Part shown: positions 23,248-34,149 of the stretch, piece after piece
Layout of the letters: every line of letters begins with the position of its first letter
Position numbering within the stretch: position 1 is the first letter of the stretch
Origin: Heliopora coerulea
Taxonomy: Eukaryota; Cnidaria; Anthozoa; Scleralcyonacea; Helioporidae
NCBI GenBank assembly: GCA_030142905.1
Contig: JASJOG010000200.1
Location: forward strand, 62,001-126,000
Reading direction: 5' to 3'
DNA length: 64,000 bases
Position numbers and translations under genes: made by a program
The notes under the pieces: model-generated
Seen by the model: the letters and a program-made list of their open reading frames with translations, nothing else
Databases searched by the model: none
What the model was told of the DNA's origin: nothing

Positions 23248-23375
23248 CCATATTCCCCACGGGCTATTTCAGACCCCTATATAGTGGTCTGAAATATAGG
23301 GTCGGAAACATACGGTCTGATAATAGGGTCTGAAACATAGGGGGGGTCATATTGACCCACCAGTGGGGAATAGAG
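23248..23375. mobile_element. piggyBac-like MITE, 128 bp, with TTAA target duplication
   Basis: TTAA borders both ends (23244-23247 and 23376-23379). The termini CCATATTCCCCACGGG and CCAGTGGGGAATAGAG are inverted copies matching at 13 of 16 positions. Copy B at about 50550 has a single TTAA and no insert, which gives a clean empty site. The inside is built from degenerate GGTCTGAAATATAGGGTC-type words. TTAA specificity points to the piggyBac superfamily. Confidence 0.8.
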
Positions 23376-24399
23376 TTAAAATAAATACATTTGCGCAAGC
23401 TTAACATGTCCAAACCTGTGTCATTGATTCTGGGAAAGACACAGCGGGTAGGAATATCGAGAATCAAGGATCTTTTACCAACCAGTTGCTGACAATAATT
23501 CGGAAAGGAATTCCGTCGCATTATTGAAACAAGGTATGTGTAGCACCACGATACCTAAGTTGTGTTTGGAGAGAGTAAGAGATGTCCAGCAACTCAATAC
23601 TACTAGGTAAACCTCCTTGTAAAGTTCATGTAACAGCTGATACAATTCGACTTAAAGCTATTCATTAGTTCAGAACAAACCAGACAAACCAAGTCAACGT
23701 TTGTACGAAGTCTGGACGTCGGTTAGGCACTGCTTAAGCATGACGTAAATAGCTATGGTCAATGCCGTGGGAAATGTTCCTCGCATTAATCATGTCATTA
23801 TTACACATACCATAACTTAACCAGTAAGGACCACGCCAGACTTTTGGTAATTTACGTAGCGATGATCGAAAACCTAGCGTGGGAGTTTTATTTTGAATTA
23901 TCAGTAACAATAATGCGTCGACAAGTTTGATCTTTGCTTTCATTTAAATATATAGTTTAAATATAGTTTGTCTTAATTTAAGCACATTCACGGGAAAGCA
24001 GACCATAGTTTAGACAAGTGACGAAAGAGAAAGCATTTATCTTTAAAACTATTAAGCACTGGGAATTAACGTGTCGGTTTACAAAATCTCGCAAATTCCA
24101 AATTGTAAAGACTCAACTCCTATATTGACCATGATACCAGACAAGACCTCGCAAACTTGTAAATAATAACAAGCTTGTCTTTTCAAAATAGCTGAACAGT
24201 GTAAATTAGCATGACAAAAATTATGATTATCATGAAAACTACAAGAAATATTCTCAAAATGCGAGGTGGCAATGTTGCAAAACGAAACTACAATGGATGT
24301 TTACAGTTATGACTAGCATTAAAAGACGAATATTTTTACTACATTATGGTGCATCTAATTTCTTATCTATGTAACCAATAATTCCTGACAGAAAACAGT

Positions 24400-24490
24400 G
24401 AGTAATCTCTTCTAGAATCTCTTCTAATGATAGCGTCTAGAATCTCTTCTAATGATAGTGAGTAATCTCTTCTAATGATAGCGATAGCCA
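24400..24490. repeat. short tandem array of a 22- to 28-bp unit
   Basis: TAGAATCTCTTCTAATGATA recurs at about 24413 and 24439 with a partial copy near 24464, joined by GTGAGTAATCTC units. It is absent from the aligned part of copy B. Confidence 0.7.
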
Positions 24491-25615
24491 AGTGTTTTAG
24501 GTCCGGTAAAGCACGTATTGCGAGTGTTTTTTGAATGGCTTAAAGAACAAACCGCTTAATACTCTAATTCGCGACGAAAGTTTGAAAATTAATGTTTTCT
24601 TCGCCGAGTAAATTGGAGAAAAGTTAGCGTGTTTTTCACATATAAAGACACGACACGGTTATGACTTTTCTTTGTATTTTCATGTATTTTGCAAGTGATT
24701 TTTCTTTCTTCAATACTTGGCTTCCCTCAACGACTATAGAGAGCTACTTTCATGGGTACGTTTACAGGGTCTCTGTCATTGAGAATTATCCACACAGTTA
24801 ACTTGCCTTCCACGTTGCCGAAATTTGGTCAGTTGGTAAAATGTTTCATACGGACTCTGTCGGCCAAGCATGAAGCAAGTTACGATGACAGAAGGCCGGC
24901 GTCTCTGAACGATACAATATTTCTTAAAAATAGAAACTCTAAGGAACACGATTAGTTTCACAAGTGCACTTGACTTGTCGTCATACTACTTCACACAACA
25001 TGTGAGTAAGCCATTTAAGCTATGCGGAAAACTTTGAAAGTTTTCGTTCTTTTTATCCTACGCCCCAGAAGCAATAGATTTATTAACGGTCATCAGGACA
25101 GCAGCATCATTTTTTTCTTCCCAAATACTTTCGTTTGAACAGTAAACACCAAAGCAAGTAGCTACTTAAATAAATAGGCTGCATATTTTATCGAAAATTT
25201 TATTCAGACCTTTCATATCCACCATTTGTACTCGTAGATGTATTTTGGAATAGCAGATCGAAAACTTTTCAAGTGCAGACGCCGTCTTTAGACTGTTAAA
25301 ATGCTTTCAGTCACGTTGTACTGAGAGGGGTAAGTGCAAGGGTAAGCCGCGTATAAGCCGTAAGGAAGAGTGTAGTGGACTTGTGGAATTTTTAAAATTT
25401 TATGGTCAAGAGTTTTAAATTTTTCATCATAATTCTATAGTTTTAATTGTTCACTTGTATTTGTATACATAAATGCTTAGAGTTTCTTACTGCGATAACT
25501 GCACTTCTTGCAAGCAAAGCCTGTCTTCACTCTCCAGCAGTTCTGAAGATGTTACAATATAACGAAAGCTTAACTCTTTTAATTTCAGGATCACCCTCAG
25601 GGGATAACATGAAGA

Positions 25616-25980
25616 ATGTGTTTCATGAATTAATCTACACTGCTAAAGTCAGCTAGAAAAGTTGACTTAAACGTGACTCGAACTCGCATCTTTGGGTTTC
25701 TCGACCGCTGCTCTACCAATTGATCTATCGAGTCAACTGGGAACAATATGCTCGTTTAATCCAGTTTAAATGCACGACAGGTTCTTGGACAACTCAACGC
25801 TCGATATCCGTGAGGATGTGCAGTGTTTCGATTAAATTTCATAATCTTCCTCAAGGTAAAATGGCCAAAATAATTTATGAATATTTCAGCGGTCCGGTAA
25901 CCTGAAGATGCGAGTTGGAATCCCAACTTTGCTAGTTGACTTTAGCAGTGTAGGTTAATTCATGAAATATTCTTTACACA
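25616..25980. mobile_element. inverted pair of tRNA-headed SINE-like repeats
   Basis: The left end (TTCATGAATTAATCTACACT, then GCTAAAGTC) and the right end (GACTTTAGCAGTGTAGG, then TTAATTCATGAA) are inverted copies. Each is followed inward by a tRNA-like 3' half (GATGCGAGTT). The left, minus-strand copy keeps a whole tRNA-like head and the right one keeps only its 3' half. Copy B carries the same arrangement at 53591-53955. Confidence 0.65.
25662..25736 (-). tRNA. tRNA-like sequence (SINE head)
   Basis: Acceptor TTGACTC pairs with the 3' end AGTCAA at six of seven positions. The A box is TAGATCAATTGGTAGAG and the B box GAGTTCGAGTC. It lies inside an inverted repeat pair and its T stem is weak, so I treat it as a Pol III-type SINE head, not a functional tRNA. 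Confidence 0.4.
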
Positions 25981-26739
25981 CTTTTCAATAAAAAGCTTTT
26001 ATGTTCGCAGTAGCTACTTCGCTTCATTCGTATTTACCTTTTTACCTGCTAACATGTTAGTGAACTACAATTTCCTTCGATTACAATGAGATTTACTGAG
26101 ACAATTCACAACCCTGGTAAAAATGATGCACTCAAAAAAAAATACAATACTGTTGTTACAATGTTACAAGGCTTTTACAAATACAATGTTACAAGGCTTT
26201 TAATTGCGTTGCTTAGATTTACTTTTGTAAACATTTTTACAACTAAAATACGAGACATATACATTAAGAAATATCTTCTACTACAGTATCCCCTGAAAAC
26301 TTCTGATAAACGGGGGAAAAAACGAAGAAAAAACAAAAAAATATTTAGAATGAAAAAAGCCTGTCCAACTGTTCCATATTTTTAATGGCAAGCGAGAAGC
26401 CTGTAACTAGTATTAGCTTCAAGATGACGTAAGGGTAACCCACGTGAATGAGGCAAGAAGTTGTCAAAAGGCGTTACGACCGGGAGAAGGGTGGGCTTTC
26501 TTCTCTTTGGAAGTCAGTTCAAAGTTGTAGTGGTAAAGAGTTTGTTACAGTATTATGAAGGGAATTATGAAACGTTTCTTCCAGCTGATGGACAGTTTCG
26601 TAAGTGGAAGAATAACGAAGGGTTAACTGGCAAATACAGTGTATCTAACGTCCATGTTTGTTCGAAAACAGTGCTGAACAACCCCCTCACATAATCTACC
26701 AGGCTGTAGTATATGCATTAAAATAGTTCTTTCTTCTCT

Positions 26740-26885
26740 TTATTTAACAGCAATACGTTGATGACGACGAGTTCGAGGGAATGTAAGTTTACGATAGTCA
26801 GTTGCACTGAAACAAACACCACAAGTATCTTAGCATTTGCATTCGCCCAGCCAGAAATGTGTTGGAACAGAACTTGATCTTCTTT
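26740..26885 (-). pseudogene. possible terminal exon of an unknown minus-strand gene (frame broken in copy A)
   Basis: On the minus strand a strong acceptor (TTTTATTTTGTTGCAG) precedes KEDQVLF, and the frame in copy B (54703-54843) continues 47 codons to a TAA that both copies share. Copy A is 5 nt longer in the middle, shifting the frame. No domain is recognised. It could equally be chance open sequence. Confidence 0.25.
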
Positions 26886-27719
26886 CTGCAACAAAATAAA
26901 ACGAAACATTCATACAAAATAATGATATTGTATTTGCAAAGTTTAGCCACACATGCACTAAGTAATGCGAGTATTAAACGTAGTAAAGTGAGCAGCTTCT
27001 TCTAAACACGAGGAGAACTTACGTCAAACCACGAAACACTTTCTCTCGCTTACTTTGAACAATATGTACATATTACTGAAAAGATTGTACAGCCACACTT
27101 TAATTTACCTTTTCATACTTCGTCGTTAACTCGGACATTACCCAAGTGTCACGTTGAGCAGATATAAGATGTAAACATTCTGTCATTTTTAGATTTGGTA
27201 CAGCGACAGAAGAGTTATAGATCCCATAATAACGTCAAACAGCTCATAAAAGGTACCGTAACGACGAATAGCCAGTTGGTAATTTAAACCATGCGAAGAT
27301 TTTATTTCTTTTTGGCCTCCGTAAGTACTGAATAGCGTTAGCAGGCTCAGCACCTTACAAATTTTGCCATTATTTGTTGAACGAAAACAAAACCGTCAAA
27401 ATGACCTGTTCATAGTATTATAGCTCGTAGACATTGTCTTTTGCTCAATAATCAAGTCACCAAGCAAAGAAGTTAAAAACTCAATATTCAGTAAACCGTG
27501 ATATAAAGTCAACGACTTTAAAAGTCGACTCGACATAAAAGTCAACGACTTTATATAAAGTTATCACACATGAATGTCTTAACGTAGCGCCACTACTCGG
27601 TGTAGAATATCGTAGCTACTGTTCGTCGACAGTGACACAGTCCTTAAGTAAACTTCCTAAATACTTTTATTTCTTTTCACAAGCTGCTTAAATTTATTTT
27701 TGCGAAATGAAACGATGCA

Positions 27720-28690
27720 ACGTGCTCTCTTCAGGTGTTGTAAGTGGAATATGACTACATATGTTGGTTGCACTGTGTTGTCCTTTATTATGACATTTGA
27801 TTATGTTCGCTTGCACCGTATCATGCGGCATTTTTTATAATATGTAGTCCACTTTTACACTTTGTTGCATTTTTTGACGTACTGTAGTGTACTACAGTAT
27901 CATGCCATCTTAAGGTTTTAATGTGCTTTAGTCCACCACAATATGAGGTGTTGTGCAGTAGGTATCCTCTATTGCACTACTCTAAGTAACCCTGAGGAGC
28001 AGTATTCAGCTTGGTAATGAATCATATGCTATTCTAAAGCAATATATCGCGTTATACAGCAGTAACATGTACTGTGCTACAATACGTATTGTAGTAAGTT
28101 GTACTCTGTCGTATTACGTTCCACTAAGCCGTATGGTATAAGAGTGTATCTATGCAGTATTGCATTGCAGAATGTGTTCTGCATCCTTATGTAGTGCTGC
28201 CCTCACCCATTGCATTTTATTCTAAAGAACAACATAGTTGAGCATACATTGTAGTAAGCTTTAAATTATTGCTATACTGAACTTGATTGCAACATGCTGT
28301 GTTGTAGAACACCGTGTGCTATTATGTTACAGTACATAAGTTATATTCAGATTCTGCATTTAGTTTTGTATTGTGGACAGGCGCATCGCCCAACTTTACA
28401 GTATGTAACACTTTCTACTACATGATGCATTTACATATAGAAGTACTCAGTAGTTCCGTGCCGTAGTAACCTGTTTGCACAACACGCTGTAGTTTTGTGC
28501 TGTAGTACATTATATGGGTTCTATGTATGTATTTGTAAGGTGCATTATACTGTGGTATGTCATATTACGCTTGCAACGTATAGTGTGGAGCTGAGGCAGG
28601 CTGTATTGTACTTCATTACACAATATTGTGCTATGTTGCATTTCGCTGTAATGTGAAGCGCTGTAGTAACGTGGACCGAGCGGATTGTAT
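27720..28690. repeat. degenerate repeat region rich in TGTAGTA/TACTGTA words
   Basis: Nearly 1 kb is made of irregularly repeated words such as TGCTGTAGTAC, GTATTGTAGTA and CACTGTGTTG with no fixed period. Copy B has the same region at 55640-57900, interrupted by a LINE. There is no ORF of note. It resembles an eroded satellite or a retroelement-derived tract. Confidence 0.55.
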
Positions 28691-29535
28691 CTTCATTTCT
28701 AATTTAGTTCTGCTGTGAGTTTTCCATAATATTAAAATTAACAGGTCTCTACCATTTTATGAGTCAAAAGCAATACATGGGGTACTTCCTGTCCAAAACT
28801 TCTTTCTGTACCTGTGTCACTACTTAATAATATCTGACTGCAATACAATGCCCTATACTATAACTTCATGGTCGGTCACATATTATTGTTAACATAATGT
28901 TGATGTTAATGGATCACTAACATTACATAATGGGTTAATAGCATTACATTCCTGTACTTCTTTGTAAAAAGAAAATGATTGTACGGGTACTGTGTCATCA
29001 CCACCCTCTTTTATTGCATTTGAGAGGATTGTATTAAAAAATAAGAAATACTGATGATTACTTAGCCCTATTTGATAAAGTTTGGTTATAGTGCACGAGT
29101 GTACTTTAATTTCATGCTTGATAACAAAAAATTAAATCATACAAAAAAAAATAAATAAATAAATTTTAAAAAATTAAAAAATTTCGATTTGATTCAGGTC
29201 ATACTGACAAATTAGTGCATATTACATTAAGAAAATTATCAAGCCATAAAAGAAAGCACAATTTATGTACTGCAATATTAAACTGAGAATTTCATACAAA
29301 CATGTAGTAACTGTAAGCTCAGATTGCTGTTCATAATTCACACTTTTGAAAAATTCATTCCGCAAGTTATTCACACCAAAATATATTATAAATTATTCAT
29401 TTCATAAAAATATTTTTCTCAGTTCAAAACAACAAGCACCCATTCAGTAGTTGAAACAAATTCTTACGACCAAACCCACTGTTCCTACAGGTAGACAGCA
29501 TGCTGTACCTGGGGTTTCAGACCAGAAAGTGGCCA
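28691..29535. other. non-coding duplicated DNA
   Basis: AT-rich sequence with an A-rich run at 29140-29180, aligned to about 58300-58860 of copy B. No exon could be supported. Confidence 0.5.
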
Positions 29536-29591
29536 TCACTTGATCGCTTTGGCATACTTTATTGTTTCATGATCAAAACAACCAGTCCAAG
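29536..29591 (-). CDS. unrecognised gene copy A, last coding exon
   Basis: Acceptor TCTTTTGAG precedes a frame reading WTGCFDHETIKYAKAIK and a TGA. It joins in phase 1 to the exon at 29752-29859, giving ...LVLGSP-A-WTGCFDHE. Copy B (58863-58918) has the same length, phase and stop with one residue change. The exon continues past the stop to a possible donor, so an untranslated splice is possible. Function unknown. Confidence 0.35.
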
Positions 29592-29751
29592 CTCAAAAGA
29601 GAAAATGATTCAAACTCTAGTGCAAGTACTAGATGTATGATCAATATTGCCATTCATTCATTTTGTTGTCATATTCACATGTACATCAATAACATGCATT
29701 TAATGTAAGAAGAATGTTAATCAGGCACCAATGGGTTGATGGTATACGAAC

Positions 29752-29859
29752 CTGGAGATCCCAAAACCAAATTTCTCTTGACGTCTCCAAAAGCTGCTCT
29801 GCGTGCCTGTTTGGGGCTTTCTAAATGTCCCCAACTCAGCTCATCTTGTGTTCCAAATG
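29752..29859 (-). CDS. unrecognised gene copy A, internal exon (108 nt)
   Basis: It lies between acceptor GCATGTAG and donor GTTCGTA and is open in one frame: AFGTQDELSWGHLESP, then a segment ending FGDVKRNLVLGSPG. Copy B (59079-59186) has the same length, splice sites and frame, with seven residue changes and no stop. 'FGDV...LVLGSP' faintly resembles an FG-GAP repeat, but calcium-binding residues are not clear, so I do not assign a family. Confidence 0.4.
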
Positions 29860-30349
29860 CTACATGCACATTTTAGCTCAGCAAAATAAGTTGACATTGC
29901 AGCAATTCAGTCCCAAGATTTATTCATTACATTGAACTTTCTCTCAGACCGAATAATCATTGTTTAATAGTCTTTTAAAGAAATAACCTTGTCCTAATAT
30001 TAGCCCATCAATGTAAATGTTAATATATGTACCAAGTGCATAAGCAAATAGAATGTGTTTTTTAGAGAAGAAATTTTATCGGTTCCTTTAGCTTTTGGAG
30101 CACAACCATGATAAATGGATAGCATAATATGTTGCCATGGTTGAGTATCACAAAAAAATAAAAGGGTGATCAGAGAAAGCAGAGGAGCCTGATGAAAATG
30201 GAAGGTTTTTTGAAGAAATTAAAGGAGAAAAAACCTTTCTTATAAGGCCTACCGGTACTTGAAGCTACATTACCATACAGCAACTATAGATCACTGAAAA
30301 CAATATGGCCATTACAGTATAGTATATGGAAGGAATAAACTGTACTTAC

Positions 30350-30439
30350 AGAAACATGGCATTGGACAGTGGTTAAATCAGGTGGAGATCTCTTTTTGCA
30401 CACTTGCTTTGATATAAAAATGATCTTTGACCAGCTGAT
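30350..30439 (-). CDS. possible alternative or cassette exon (90 nt) of the unrecognised gene
   Basis: Consensus-quality splice sites flank it (TTTGTCCTGTAG and GTAAGTAC). The 30-codon phase-0 frame is open in both copies (copy B 59638-59727), yet phase 0 does not match the neighbouring exons. In the phase that would match, both copies hit a stop. It may be a poison exon, belong to another transcript, or be spurious. Confidence 0.25.
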
Positions 30440-30695
30440 CTACAGGACAAACAGAAAAACTAGGGCCACTGGTGATTGCACAATGGAAATTATAATCATA
30501 ACTACAAACATTGTATTTATGCTATAGGAACTATATTATATGTAAAATAACAAAATGTAGGAACCCAAAAAGTAAGCAGTGGTCAGCTGAACATACTTTT
30601 CTCAATAAAAAAAAAGTAACAGTCAGTGCTGCTACCCCTTAAGGACATTGTACAACATGTTAATTTTTTTTTTAGTCTCCCAGTTTTCTCTTTAC

Positions 30696-30766
30696 CCATA
30701 TGATTAATTGTAATTGCATTTCTCTTCATAAAATGTTGAGTTGCAACTGTTAAATTTCTTTTTCCA
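30696..30766 (-). CDS. unrecognised gene copy A, internal exon (71 nt)
   Basis: Acceptor GGCATTTTTTCACAG and donor GTAAAG bound a frame reading GKRNLTVATQHF...INHM. It leaves in phase 1, compatible with the exon at 29752-29859. Copy B (59979-60049) has identical length and frame with three residue changes. The upstream exons could not be identified. A hydrophobic segment (IVAWFLSVVVSVLGVV) lies further upstream on the minus strand in copy B near 60440, but its frame is broken in copy A. Confidence 0.35.
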
Positions 30767-32502
30767 CTGTGAAAAAATGCCACAAATTCACAACATGATG
30801 GCACTATGACCAGGTGACAACCAACTGCTAAAATGGCCAACTTGCTAAAATGGCCTTTTAATCCTACAAGTACTTGATTAGATTACCAGTGACAATGAAC
30901 AGGTAGAATGTGTCTTTTTATTGTGATGCTATAATGGCCAACCTAGGGTACCACAAAGCCACAGAAACACTGTGCTGTACAGTAATGTAAATACATGTAC
31001 AGCAGTAAAATTTAACAGGAAAAATAGTTCAGGAAAGGAAACATGTACATGGTTTTTTTTTCCAAATCCTTGTGAACAACACCTAGCACACTAACTACAA
31101 CACTTAAAAACCAGGCAACAACTATAGTCAAATCAGCATTAATTCTTTCTCTCTGTTCTCAGTACTGGTGCAGTTAAGCTCAGCTACATGTCCAATATGA
31201 TCAGATTCCAATATTTTCATGTCGAAATTTCCCATTCTATGGAAATGGAATGAACGTATCATACATTTTCACAATTTACCCTTAAAACAGCAGTTTTATA
31301 ATTGCTACATGGATACTTGGCTTGAGTTAGATGGGACAGACAGAACACTTGACTTTACTAGAGATAGCAGAGACCCAGAGTTAATGCTAAATGTACAGTA
31401 CGTCAACTTGCTACTAACTTGAAGGTTTTTCCATGGTCTTGTATGGAAGAGTTTAATTTTATTTTTAACCTCACATGTTAAATTAATCATGATCCCTAAC
31501 AACACTACACTAAGATGGATAAAGAGCAGTTCAACTGTTCAGCCACTCATTGAAGCATTCCTAAAGATTACTAAAATTACAATTTTAAAGAGCATGTTAA
31601 AGTAAAGAGCTTTGGTTATAAAAAGTACCCTAGCCATGAAGAAATAACAATACAGAACCATTCTGGAAAATTACTTAGCCTACTGTACACTATAATCATA
31701 CTGTATATGCATTAATTAAAAACTATCCAAATAATTAGTCTGGCTCTTTAAATGGAAACACTTACCTAACATTTTTTAAAATTTGAAGAGGGTATAACCA
31801 TAAACATACAATTCGTTTTGCTTTTAGTGTCATGAGCATCCTAGTAACGTCCTTGTAGAGTACTAAGTACTTCTTAAAACTTCCAAATTGACTTGAACAA
31901 TTAAGAAGACAGTGCATGTGTTAAAATCCTCATGGGTAAAAAGAAATAAAAACATATTTTCTCAAACAAAACTTTTCACATACTGTACACTAAAACAGCT
32001 GTGTGCTAAAACCAACATGATAATTATGCAAAGTACAATCAGTTAAGCCTGGTTCACATGAGTAATATAAGCATAATGGCAAGATCTATACAAAAATTGG
32101 AATGATATCTCCTCTGAGACATGTGAAGATAAAACAAGAATTTTTCTTTGTTTTGTATTTTGTTTAGCTCTTGGCTTATGCTATGACTATGATCTTATGC
32201 TATGACTATGATCTTATGCTTAAGATTATGACAATCCTTACGTTGTAGGCTTGACTTAACTCCTTTGTTTTGCCGTTTGTTTTGTCCTCGTGCTTATACT
32301 TATGCTCACATGAGCCAGGCTTAACTGTTATTGTGATGTATTGTTGTTAGCAGTGAGTTACAGTTTTTGGAGATACAGTGAATGCCCAAAACATAATGAC
32401 CCAATAACGTTCTTCTGGTAACAAACCACTACAGCCAAAACTTATTCATTAAAAAAATATCACTTACAGTAGCTGTAACAGCAACAGCTACAAAAGTATA
32501 TA

Positions 32503-33177
32503 ACAACAAACAACAACAGCCATTTTAAGGCCGTTTTCCATGCTTACGCAGGGGTTGGCCGGCAGCTCTACACAGCAGCCTTCTCCACCTCTCCCTATCC
32601 TTTGCATCTTCCCTTTTCAACCCGCACTCTCTAATGTCCTTTTCCACCACCTGGCTACATGTCATCCTTGGCCTTCCCCATCCTCTCTTAACTTCCACCT
32701 TTAACGACACGATCTTTTTCACCCAATCATCATCATCCTTCCCCAGCATATGTCCCAACCATCTTAACCTATTCCTTTTCCCAGCATTAGACACTGACTC
32801 ATTCCCCATTCTTTCCCTCAGCTCTGCACTTGGCACTCTATCCCTCAGCAATACACCACACATAAATCTCACCATCCTCATCTCCATACGTTCCAATCTC
32901 CCATTCTGCTCTGCTGTCATGGCCTATGTTTCAATTCCATATACCATAGCACTCCTCACATACAGCTTCCCCTTCAGCTTAAGTGACACTTTCTTCCTTG
33001 TCAAGATCCCTGACAACTCCTTAAACTTCCTCCATGCACGTGCCCTTACCACGGATGCAGAATTCCCTCCTCCACCCCCATTCAGCATATCACCCATGTA
33101 ACAAAACTTTCCAACATTCTCTAAGTGAACCTCATTTCCCAGATCCAAGCTCTCCTCCACATTCCTATCCTCTTCAT
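32503..33177 (-). mobile_element. 5'-truncated LINE fragment (RT C-terminal region) with 11-bp target duplication
   Basis: AAAAGTATATA occurs on both sides (32492-32502 and 33178-33188), and copy B lacks the insert (61790-61810). On the minus strand the two frames GKFCYMGDMLNGGGGG (33130-) and MRMVRFMCGVLLRDR (about 32880-) with RLRWLGHMLG (about 32770) are the thumb and C-terminal part of a LINE reverse transcriptase. They are separated by a stop near 32921. The 3' tail is TTGTTGTTTGTTGT, abutting the duplication at 32503. Confidence 0.85.
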
Positions 33178-33587
33178 AAAAGTATATACAAAAGTATATA
33201 AGATATGTATATCTTACAGGTAGTGGCTATTTATATAATCATGGTAAATGCAATTTGAATGCAAAATAAAGCATACTATAATTATAGAACTCATAGCAGT
33301 TGAATACTCCATCATTCTAATAATTTTTATACTTCCCCTAAATTTAGCATATTTTCCCAGAAAATTTGCCATAGAAATTCTGTTGACACTTATTCACCTC
33401 CCTCCCACTAACTCCCACACACACAAGACTAGGATATCTGGTACAACCACTAACAACAGTCAGAAATGGTTCAAAGCATATAACTGCAAATCCTGATCTA
33501 CATGTAATTGACTAATACTGTACTATAAAAAAACCCAACATTATTTCAGCTAGCTCCCCTATTAGAGGCTGTGGCTCAAATTATATA

Positions 33588-33795
33588 TTTAACCCTTTTA
33601 TGCCTAAGGTGCATTCCTATGATGAGTAAAATCATCCAGCATTAGCCAGAGTAAAATATTAAAGTGAGTACTTCCCCATGAATGGCTTAAGAGGATAGTG
33701 TTTAACCCTCTAATACCCAGGGTGCACCCCTGTGACAAGTAAAATTGTCTGGCACTAGCCACAGTAAAGTACTAAGTTGAGCCCTTGTCCTCCTT
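33588..33795. repeat. two tandem copies of a GTAAAATCGTC-type dispersed repeat
   Basis: Each unit of about 113 bp reads TTTAACCCTYT ... AGGGTGCA ... GAGTAAAATCATC...GCATTAGCCAGAGTAAAAT. Related DNA is at 2763-2800 and in copy B at 62193-62395. I recognise this as a repeat type abundant in coral genomes, mainly from memory of similar sequences. Confidence 0.6.
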
Positions 33796-33810
33796 ACTGG
33801 ACTAATCTTT

Positions 33811-34149
33811 ATGAAAATGGGCCTGTGGTGTTTTGATGTTGTTTACCAGGGCTGCGAGATTAATTACATCTGGTTTGCCCATCTGGATCCCAAGCTAACA
33901 TTACATGTTGTCATAGGAGGTACAATATCAAACAATGTTTGCACACTAAAGTACAACGTGATACTCAAATGTTCATTGAGCTCAAATCCTCAGAAAATAT
34001 TCCTGAGCCTCAAATGGAGACAAATCCTGAAAGCTGACTATTACAACTGTATGTGTTTGACTGATAAGTGGTCTTACAATAAAAATCCTGCTGATTATTG
34101 CAGTATTAGGTTCATAATCCCAGTCTGGGGAATTTACATGATTTTCTAA
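33811..34149 (+). other. 112-codon ORF kept open in both unit copies
   Basis: ATG to TAA is uninterrupted here and at 62416-62754, with about a dozen residue differences and no indel. No domain or homologue is recognised. The DNA around it is equally conserved and the opposite strand also has a shared 73-codon frame, so openness may reflect low divergence and not selection. Confidence 0.2.

Larger units (their letters stand above)
22413..25615. other. non-coding duplicated DNA
   Basis: Apart from the 128-bp MITE at 23248 and a short tandem array at about 24400-24490, this stretch aligns with 49768-53590 of copy B and shows no credible exon. An A/C-rich run sits at 22698-22760. Copy B has about 1.2 kb extra (52130-53345) at the point equivalent to 25325-25385. 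Confidence 0.5.

Noticed and set aside
29752..29859. FG-GAP repeat (GPI-specific phospholipase D or integrin type)
   Set aside because: Only FGDV and LVLGSP resemble the repeat; the calcium-binding loop is not recognisable and the order of nearby exons does not fit.
31305..31505. Possible integrin-alpha-like stalk (CEV...VSSKL) and the transmembrane-like segment near 60440
   Set aside because: The resemblance is only a loose spacing of C, V and S residues; splice sites are unclear and the transmembrane frame is broken in copy A.
32634..33101. 155-codon plus-strand ORF
   Set aside because: Antisense shadow of the LINE reverse-transcriptase fragment on the minus strand.
33811..34149. 112-codon ORF as a confident gene
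   Set aside because: Open in both copies, but surrounding non-coding DNA is equally similar and no domain is seen; kept only as a low-confidence feature.
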